From Deltaproteobacteria bacterium (GTDB taxonomy: Bacteria > Desulfobacterota > Desulfovibrionia > Desulfovibrionales > Desulfovibrionaceae), in assembly GCA_025350085.1 (NCBI GenBank), contig JANXYI010000184.1:1-11671 (forward strand): 11,671 nt of DNA. Reading direction: 5' to 3'. Numbering within the stretch: position 1 is the first letter of the stretch; each line of letters begins with the position of its first letter. Positions 6,934-11,671 of this stretch are shown here, piece by piece. Position numbers and translations under genes: made by a program. The notes under the pieces are model-generated. The model saw nothing but the letters and a program-made list of their open reading frames with translations, did no database searches and was not told the DNA's origin.

Positions 6934-8163
6934 ATGGAGCACTCGACACAGTACATTCAGGGCCTGCGGGAGACGGCGTTCCCGCGCTTCGTCTGCGCCC
7001 AGACCGCAGACTACCTGGCCTACAACATGCTCACCGTGGCCGTGGGCTGGCAGATCTACGAGCTCACGAACAGCGCGCTCAGCCTGGGCCTGGTGGGTCT
7101 GGCCCAGTTCCTGCCGCAGTTTGCCCTGACCCTGGTGGTGGGCCACGTGGCCGACCGTTTCGAGCGCCGCCGCGTGGTCATGGTCTGCCAGGCCGTGCTG
7201 CTTGTCGTAACCGGGCTCCTGGCCGCCGGAAGCTTTACCCACAGTCTCACCGAGGCAGCGGTGCTGGCCTGCGCCTGCGTCTTGGGCGCGGCCCGGGCCT
7301 TTGTGTACCCCACCATGTCCGCGCTGCTGCCCAGCCTGGTCGAGCCGCGCCAGCTGCCGCGAGCCCTGGCCCTCAGCGCCTCCGGCCGACAGGTGGGCAT
7401 CATCGTGGGCCCGGCCCTGGGCGGGGCGCTCTATATTGCCGGGCCAGGCACGGTCTACAGCGTCTGCGCCCTGGTCCTGGCCCTGTCCATCGCGGCCCTG
7501 TACGGCGTCCGCTCCCCGGCGCGCACCCATGAGCGCGAGCCCGCCACCCTGCGCTCGGTGCTCGGCGGCATCACCTACATCCGCAGCCGACCGGAGATCC
7601 TCGGGGCCATCTCGCTGGACCTCTTTTCCGTGCTTCTCGGCGGGGCCACGGCCCTGCTCCCGGTCTTTGCCCGCGACATTCTGGGCACCGGCCCCTGGGG
7701 TCTGGGGCTCCTGCGGGCCGCGCCCGCCGTGGGCGCGCTGTGCATGTCCCTGGTTCTGGCGCGCAGCACCCTGCGCCGCGGCGTGGGCCGCATCATGTTC
7801 GCGGCCGTGGCGCTGTTCGGCCTGGCCACCATCGTCTTCGGCCTGTCGCGCTCCTTCCCGCTGTCGCTTGCGGCCCTGGCCGTGCTCGGCGCTGCGGACA
7901 TGGTCAGCGTGGTGGTGCGCCAGTCCCTGGTGCAGTTGGAGACGCCGGACGGGATGCGCGGCCGGGTCAGCGCCGTGAACGCCATGTTCATCGGCACGTC
8001 CAACCAGCTGGGCGAGTTCGAGTCCGGGGTCACGGCGGCCTGGTTCGGCACGGTGCCTGCCGTGGTGCTGGGCGGGGTGGCGACCCTGGTGGTGGTGGTC
8101 CTGTGGATGCGCCTGTTCCCGGCGCTGCTCAAGCGTGAGCGGCTGAAGGCCGACGTGGCCTAG
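6934..8163 (+). CDS. MFS exporter, EntS-like (MFS_3) family
   Basis: A 409-residue integral membrane protein with the usual 10-12 hydrophobic segments of major facilitator proteins. The motif-A loop between helices 2 and 3 is GHVADRFERRR (70-80). A second-half loop, TPDGMRGRVSAVNAMF (337-352) followed by TSNQLGEFESG, is typical of the EntS/MFS_3 branch, which contains the enterobactin exporter and drug or metabolite exporters driven by proton exchange. The ATG is the first possible start after an in-frame stop at 6904-6906, with AAGGGGG at 6921-6927. The gene lies 81 nt after copZ on the same strand without a clear terminator between, so it may be the third gene of the copper operon. Nothing in its sequence indicates a metal substrate. 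Its stop overlaps that of the convergent regulator. Confidence 0.88.
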   Translation: MEHSTQYIQGLRETAFPRFVCAQTADYLAYNMLTVAVGWQIYELTNSALSLGLVGLAQFLPQFALTLVVGHVADRFERRRVVMVCQAVLLVVTGLLAAGSFTHSLTEAAVLACACVLGAARAFVYPTMSALLPSLVEPRQLPRALALSASGRQVGIIVGPALGGALYIAGPGTVYSVCALVLALSIAALYGVRSPARTHEREPATLRSVLGGITYIRSRPEILGAISLDLFSVLLGGATALLPVFARDILGTGPWGLGLLRAAPAVGALCMSLVLARSTLRRGVGRIMFAAVALFGLATIVFGLSRSFPLSLAALAVLGAADMVSVVVRQSLVQLETPDGMRGRVSAVNAMFIGTSNQLGEFESGVTAAWFGTVPAVVLGGVATLVVVVLWMRLFPALLKRERLKADVA

Positions 8164-9170
8164 CCCAGCGGGCCGCGCACCCGGCGGAAGAGTTCCTGCA
8201 ATTCTGACGGGCTGGCCTCGGTCTCGCCCGAGCCGGAGCGCGTGCGCAGGCGCCGGAGGAGGCCCACGAGGTTGCCGCGCGGGGTGGTGGTGCGCTCAAA
8301 GGATATTTCGCGGGTCAGGGCCGGGGCCAGGGGCAGCACGCAGGTCCAGGCCTCCGGACCCTCCTGGGACCAGGACACCGGCCCGCTGCCCGGGGGCGTC
8401 AGCATTTCCAGCAGCCGGGCCACGGACTGGCCGCCGGGCAGGCCCAGGAGCTCGCCGCGTTCCGAGCGGATCACTGCGGGCAGCCCCAGAAAGTCCGGGC
8501 CGGGCCGGGCGGGCGGCCCAAAGGGTGCCTCGGGCCGGGGCTCGCGGCCCAGGGCAGAGGCGGCTGACGCCCCTGTCTGGTCGTGCATGGTGACGATCTT
8601 GCGCGCCGTGGCCATTGTGGGGCCGGTCGTCTCGGGTCCGGCGGACCCGGGGGGTCCAGCCGGTTTCACGGCTCCCGGCAGGGGCGGGGGAGCGGGTTGG
8701 CTTGAGGTTTGGGCCGTGCGCGCGGCGCGCAGCTCCTGGAGCAGCTCGGCCACCAGCGCCTTGGATGCGGCCTCCAGGGTGGCCAGGTTGCGCACCTCAG
8801 CCTCCAGCTGTTCCAGGCGCCGACCGGCCAGTTCCTGGGCCTGGACCAGGCCCTCCAGGCGTTCCCCCAGGCCGGGCTCCAGGCCGCCCGCGCCGGCCAA
8901 CCCCTTGGCTGTCGATAAGCGCCGATTGTGCGGATACTCTTTGAATTCAGCATGTAATAGCACTGATGTCTGAAGAATCGTCAGGCCGTCGGCAAAATGA
9001 TTGCGGATGCGCCGACAGACATCCAGGGCCTCGGGATGCAGGCGCACAGGCTTGCCTTCCCGGGCCACGGGTAGAAAGGTCGGGAATTTGCTGCGGTAGC
9101 TTTTCACCGTGGTTTCCGAGACCCCGAGGAGCCGGGCCAGATCGCGGTGCGTATATGTTTGCGTAGCCAC
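8160..9170 (-). CDS. MerR-like HTH regulator with coiled coil and unrecognised C-terminal domain
   Basis: A 336-residue protein starting at GTG 9170, chosen because the helix-turn-helix begins a few residues later and a G-rich sequence precedes it; the frame is open to 9389, so a longer form cannot be excluded. Residues 6-28 (YTHRDLARLLGVSETTVKSYRSK) form a MerR-type winged-HTH start, with wing and second helical part to about 78. Residues 98-150 are a Leu/Glu-rich coiled coil, probably for dimerisation. Residues 155-225 are a Pro/Ala/Gly linker. Residues 226-335 form a compact domain (FLGLPAVI, LLGLPGG, W-x-C, FERTTTPRGN, LLRRLR) that I do not recognise. No Cys pair suggests metal sensing: the only Cys are 51 and 277. 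It lies convergent to the MFS gene and divergent from the NlpC/P60 gene. Base use is uneven, with an AT-richer stretch encoding residues about 62-87. Confidence 0.8.
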   Translation of the reverse strand: MATQTYTHRDLARLLGVSETTVKSYRSKFPTFLPVAREGKPVRLHPEALDVCRRIRNHFADGLTILQTSVLLHAEFKEYPHNRRLSTAKGLAGAGGLEPGLGERLEGLVQAQELAGRRLEQLEAEVRNLATLEAASKALVAELLQELRAARTAQTSSQPAPPPLPGAVKPAGPPGSAGPETTGPTMATARKIVTMHDQTGASAASALGREPRPEAPFGPPARPGPDFLGLPAVIRSERGELLGLPGGQSVARLLEMLTPPGSGPVSWSQEGPEAWTCVLPLAPALTREISFERTTTPRGNLVGLLRRLRTRSGSGETEASPSELQELFRRVRGPLG

Positions 9171-9244
9171 CCCCGCCCCCTTTTTGAGCAAGCTCGTCGC
9201 GTGCCTTTGTCCTCGGTCTGTGCTGTCGGCCTGCACCGTTGAGA

Positions 9245-9281
9245 ATCGGCGCTTGCCGATAGCCTTTGGCAGGGTCTGCCA
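9245..9281 (-). promoter_or_regulatory. Paired perfect hairpins / palindromes in the regulator leader
   Basis: ATCGGC-GCTT-GCCGAT (9245-9260) and TGGCAG-GGT-CTGCCA (9267-9281) are perfect six-pair inverted repeats six bases apart. On the minus strand they lie just downstream of the proposed regulator promoter, so they could act as an operator for autoregulation or as structure in a leader of about 124 nt. Confidence 0.5.
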
Positions 9282-9300
9282 CAAGGCGATTTCAGGCTTC

Positions 9301-9329
9301 TCGATAGCGTGGACTAAACCACCGGTCAA
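9301..9329 (-). promoter_or_regulatory. Putative promoter of the MerR-like regulator
   Basis: On the minus strand TTGACC (complement of 9324-9329, five of six -35 bases) and TATCGA (complement of 9301-9306, three of six -10 bases) are separated by exactly 17 bases. Transcription would start near 9294. Confidence 0.45.
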
Positions 9330-9399
9330 GGGGCCGGGAGATCCAGCGCCACCCTTGGCCGTGCAACGGACCCGTGGCGCGATGTGCATGTATTTTCCC

Positions 9400-9429
9400 T
9401 TGGCTCGGGCTGGACAATCGGGCTATAGC
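9400..9429 (+). promoter_or_regulatory. Weak candidate promoter for nlpC/P60-hemW
   Basis: TTGGCT (four of six -35 bases), an 18-base spacer and TATAGC (four of six -10 bases; part of the palindrome GCTATAGC). It would give a leader of about 140 nt before the GTG at 9578. Confidence 0.3.
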
Positions 9430-9577
9430 TCCCGAAAGTCGATGTCCGGTCTCCCCTTTCTTGCGTCCCCGCCGCACTCGGCGGGCTTACGGACCGGTCC
9501 CGGCACCAGGCCGCCCTGCGCCGCCTCCCCCAGCGGAGACGTTGGCTGCGAGCAGCCCCCAAGGAGTTGGACCAGAC

Positions 9578-10399
9578 GTGACCGCTGCACCACGCAGACC
9601 GGGCCTCCCCCTGCCCAAGGCCTGCAGACCATCCCCGGCGGCCCTTCCGGGTCAGGCCGCACAGCCCCGAGCCACGGCCCTGGCCCTGCTGGCCGCGCTC
9701 TTCGTGCTACTGTCCCTGTCCGCCTGCGTGTCCGCAACGGTCTCGGCCCTGCGCGCGCCCGTGAACCTGAGCGAGCCCGACCCCATCCGCGCCCAGAACA
9801 GCGGCCTGCTGGCCGAACAGCATCTTCCCGAATCCGAACAGGCCCCGGTGGCCGCCCCCCCCAAACCCGCGCCTGTGCCCGGACCGCTGGCGCCCGGCGC
9901 CGCGGCCTTCCGCCCCAAAGGCCTGGCCGAGGCCCCGCCCAAGGCCACGGACATCCCCGAGTTCCCCTCCCTGGACGACCTGGAGGTGGAGGCCCGCCTG
10001 GAACGGCTGTCCAAGCTGCCGCCGTCGCTGGGCCTGGACATCGTGCGCACCGGCCTGACCCAGAAGGGCCGCCGCTACCGCTGGGGCGGGTCCATCCCGA
10101 GCACCGGTTTCGACTGCTCCGGATTCACCCAGTGGACCTTCCAGCAGCACGACTTCAAGCTCCCGCGCACCGCCAGGGAGCAGTTCGGGGTCGGCGAGCG
10201 CATCGGCCGCCACGAACTGCGCGCAGGCGACCTCGTGTTCTACAAGATCAACCGCCGCGGCCGCTGGCACGTCGGCATCTACATGGAAGACGGGATCTTC
10301 GTGCACAGCCCCAGGCGCGGCCGCAGCATCTCCGAGGCCAACATGGACGACGCCTACTGGGCCAAGCGCTACATGGGCGCCCGCCGCTATGTGCGCTGA
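9578..10399 (+). CDS. NlpC/P60-family cell-wall peptidase, predicted lipoprotein
   Basis: A 273-residue protein from GTG 9578. This start was chosen because AAGGAG (9561-9566) precedes it and it leaves a signal sequence; an ATG at 9374 is in frame but would add 68 Pro/Arg-rich residues before the membrane segment. Residues 33-50 are hydrophobic and end in lipobox LSAC (Cys50). A Pro/Ala-rich stretch (about 85-130) links to the C-terminal NlpC/P60 domain (about 152-272). The catalytic Cys180 is in FDCSGF after YRWGG, His231 in WHVGIY, and the third residue is probably His243 in FVHS. Such enzymes cut within or between peptidoglycan stem peptides, typically D-Glu to diamino acid bonds. The n-region before the membrane segment is unusually long (32 residues), which leaves some doubt about the start. 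The stop overlaps hemW. Confidence 0.9.
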   Translation: MTAAPRRPGLPLPKACRPSPAALPGQAAQPRATALALLAALFVLLSLSACVSATVSALRAPVNLSEPDPIRAQNSGLLAEQHLPESEQAPVAAPPKPAPVPGPLAPGAAAFRPKGLAEAPPKATDIPEFPSLDDLEVEARLERLSKLPPSLGLDIVRTGLTQKGRRYRWGGSIPSTGFDCSGFTQWTFQQHDFKLPRTAREQFGVGERIGRHELRAGDLVFYKINRRGRWHVGIYMEDGIFVHSPRRGRSISEANMDDAYWAKRYMGARRYVR

Positions 10400-11561
10400 C
10401 GCCACCCGGAACGCTCCTTCCGCCTCCCTCTACATCCACGTCCCCTTCTGCCGGGCCAAGTGCCGCTACTGCGCCTTCTTCTCCGAGCCTGTGCGCGAGG
10501 GCGAGCTTGAGGCCTACCTGCCGCTGCTCCTGGAGGAGATGGCCCTCTGGGCCGGGCGCCTGGGCCGGTTGAGCGTGCCCACGGCGTTTTTCGGCGGCGG
10601 CACCCCGAGCCTGCTGCCCACGGACGCCCTCTCCCGGATCATGGGCGGCCTGCGCCAGCACTTCGACCTCGCGCAGGGCGTCGAGATTACCCTGGAGGCC
10701 AACCCCGAGTCCGCCACCCAGGACTTCTTGCAGGCCGCGCGCAGCCTTGGCGTCAACCGCCTGAGCCTGGGCGTGCAGAGCTTCCGCGACGAGGAGCTGT
10801 CCCTGCTCGGCCGCCCGCACAGCGCCAGGCAAGCCTGGGAGGCCGCCACCCGCGCCCGCAGCGCCGGGTTTGCCAACCTGAGCCTGGACCTCATCTGGGG
10901 CCTGCCCGGCCAGCGCGAAGGGCAATGGCTGGAATCCCTGCGCCGCGCCATCGAGCTCTCGCCCGAGCATCTGTCCTGCTACGGCCTGTCGCTGGAGCCC
11001 GGGACGCCATTGGCTGAGGGGCTCGCCGAAGCCCCTGAGGACGAACGCCAGCTGCCCCCGGAGCGCGAACTGGCGCACATGTATATGCACACTGGCGACA
11101 TCCTCGAAGACGCGGGCTACCTGCAATACGAGATCTCCAACTTTGCCCGCCTGGGCCAGGCCTGCCGCCACAACCAGGCCTGCTGGGAAGGCCGCGACTA
11201 TCTGGGCCTCGGCCCCGGGGCCACCTCCACCCTGGGCAGCCTGCGCTGGACCAACCCCGAAGACCTGCGCGCCTGGGCCGAGCTCGTGCGCGAACACCGC
11301 ATCGGCCTGCATCAGCGCGAAACCCTCTCCCCTGAAATTCTCGCCCAGGAACGGCTCATGCTCGCCCTGCGCACCGCCAAGGGCCTGGACCTGGCCGAAT
11401 ACCGCGCGCTTTCCGGCCAGAACCTGCTGGCCACCCACAGCGCCATTATCCAGGCCCTGCGCCAAAAAGAGCTCGTGCGCCTGAATAAGGGCCGCCTGCG
11501 CCTCACCCGCACCGGCATGCTCGTGTCCAGCAGCATCATCCGCGCGCTGGGGTTCGAGTAG
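10389..11561 (+). CDS. hemW: HemW-like radical SAM heme chaperone
   Basis: A 390-residue protein of full family length. The 4Fe-4S cluster motif is C-x3-C-x2-C (Cys21, Cys25, Cys28). Phe30 sits where HemN has a fourth Cys, which separates HemW from true coproporphyrinogen dehydrogenase. GGGTPS (69-74) is the SAM-binding glycine motif; ITLEANPES and RLSLGVQSF follow as in the family, then the C-terminal HemN/HemW region (H-N-x-x-C-W at 261-266, YLGLGPGA). HemW binds heme and is thought to deliver it to haem proteins rather than to make it; older annotation calls it oxygen-independent coproporphyrinogen oxidase. The expected HNxxYW Tyr is Cys265 here. The ATG lies inside the end of the NlpC/P60 gene (11-nt overlap) with no clear ribosome site, so translation is probably coupled. 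Confidence 0.93.
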   Translation: MCADATRNAPSASLYIHVPFCRAKCRYCAFFSEPVREGELEAYLPLLLEEMALWAGRLGRLSVPTAFFGGGTPSLLPTDALSRIMGGLRQHFDLAQGVEITLEANPESATQDFLQAARSLGVNRLSLGVQSFRDEELSLLGRPHSARQAWEAATRARSAGFANLSLDLIWGLPGQREGQWLESLRRAIELSPEHLSCYGLSLEPGTPLAEGLAEAPEDERQLPPERELAHMYMHTGDILEDAGYLQYEISNFARLGQACRHNQACWEGRDYLGLGPGATSTLGSLRWTNPEDLRAWAELVREHRIGLHQRETLSPEILAQERLMLALRTAKGLDLAEYRALSGQNLLATHSAIIQALRQKELVRLNKGRLRLTRTGMLVSSSIIRALGFE

Positions 11562-11581
11562 GAGGGAGAGGGAGAGAGAAT
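11562..11581 (+). other. Polypurine tract after hemW
   Basis: Immediately after the hemW stop there are 20 bases with only one pyrimidine (T11581), built of GGGAGA/GAGA units. It could be a ribosome-binding region for a gene beyond the window or simple low-complexity sequence. Confidence 0.4.
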
Positions 11582-11594
11582 ATGCCTCCGGCGG

Positions 11595-11617
11595 CCAAGG
11601 GGCCTGAGGCCCCTTGG
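11595..11617 (+). repeat. 10-bp perfect palindrome, probable dispersed intergenic element or factor-dependent terminator
   Basis: CCAAGGGGCC (11595-11604), loop TGA, GGCCCCTTGG (11608-11617): ten perfect pairs. AACCCCC follows rather than a T-run. The surrounding GCCTCCGGCGG and later GGCGGAAGCC sequences give it the look of palindromic intergenic repeats that I recall from Desulfovibrio-type genomes; only a genome-wide count can confirm that. Confidence 0.6.
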
Positions 11618-11671
11618 AACCCCCGTATGGGCTAAGGGGGGCGAAGGCGGAAGCCTCGGCTGGGCTGGCCG

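Larger units (their letters stand above)
9171..9577. other. 407-nt divergent intergenic region, regulator / NlpC-P60
   Basis: No gene is supported here. It holds a candidate regulator promoter on the minus strand, two perfect hairpins in the regulator leader, and a weak candidate plus-strand promoter (TTGGCT at 9400-9405, 18 bases, TATAGC at 9424-9429). The frames of both flanking genes remain open through much of it, which is usual for sequence this rich in GC and is not evidence for longer proteins. Confidence 0.55.

Noticed and set aside
9267..9281. Sigma-54 promoter (TGGCA...TGCC)
   Set aside because: GG and GC are eight bases apart instead of ten on either strand; the palindrome explains the resemblance.
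9171..9389. Longer N-terminus for the regulator starting at ATG 9389
   Set aside because: The extra 73 residues have no domain, would cover the candidate promoter and hairpins, and would move the HTH from its usual N-terminal place. The in-frame opening is not informative at this GC content.
9374..9577. Longer N-terminus for the NlpC/P60 protein from ATG 9374
   Set aside because: It would put about 100 residues before the lipoprotein membrane segment; GTG 9578 has AAGGAG upstream.
11583..11636. A 17-residue open frame (MPPAAKGPEAPWNPRMG) after the polypurine tract
   Set aside because: It is made of the palindromic element itself, so the open frame is a by-product of the repeat.

Overview
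The window is very GC-rich (about 70 % by eye) and carries ordinary bacterial chromosomal genes. The overall style suggests a sulfate-reducing bacterium of the Desulfovibrio group: lipoprotein Skp, GAF/PAS kinases with little periplasmic domain, a MerR-like regulator with a private C-terminal domain, and a CCAAGGGGCC-type intergenic palindrome. This assignment is an inference from style and was not searched. I see no rRNA, tRNA, CRISPR array, transposase or phage gene.

Layout. (1) nt 2-559 (+): 3' part of an NPPF-motif N6-adenine methyltransferase of the TrmN6/YfiC kind, with an in-frame GGCCCA tandem repeat. (2) 639-1223 (+): a Skp/OmpH-like periplasmic chaperone that appears to be a lipoprotein, with an Ala/Lys/Pro repeat tail and a strong terminator at 1245-1280. 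(3) 1900-3867 and 1301-1795, both on the minus strand: a membrane PAS-GAF histidine kinase without receiver domain, followed by a secreted 3D-domain (Asp-Asp-Asp) cell-wall protein. (4) 4065-8163 (+): a copper module, made of the P1B-type ATPase CopA, a CopZ-like chaperone 16 nt downstream and an EntS-like MFS exporter 81 nt further. A 15-bp dyad lies in the spacer of the likely copA promoter. (5) 8160-9170 (-): a MerR-like HTH protein with coiled coil, Pro/Ala linker and unrecognised C-terminal domain; its stop codon overlaps that of the MFS gene in a shared CTAG. (6) 9171-9577: a 407-nt divergent intergenic region with a plausible promoter on each strand and two perfect hairpins. (7) 9578-11561 (+): an NlpC/P60 lipoprotein peptidase overlapping hemW (radical SAM heme chaperone) by 11 nt, then a 10-bp palindrome near the right edge.

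How they work together. CopA and CopZ form a classical cytosolic Cu(I) capture and export pair; the exporter may be a co-transcribed partner but has no demonstrated copper link. Three separate genes (Skp-like, 3D-domain, NlpC/P60) act in the envelope, and the orphan kinase beside the 3D protein may sense a cytosolic or membrane cue. HemW and NlpC/P60 are coupled by overlap, not by any obvious shared pathway.

There is no clear evidence of an undescribed multi-gene system. The least explained pieces are the composite regulator (about 44 % GC over 8911-8980 with rare Leu codons, unknown C-terminal domain, structured leader), the lipid-anchored Skp with a nucleotide-repeat tail, and the metal-site and motif substitutions in CopA and HemW.
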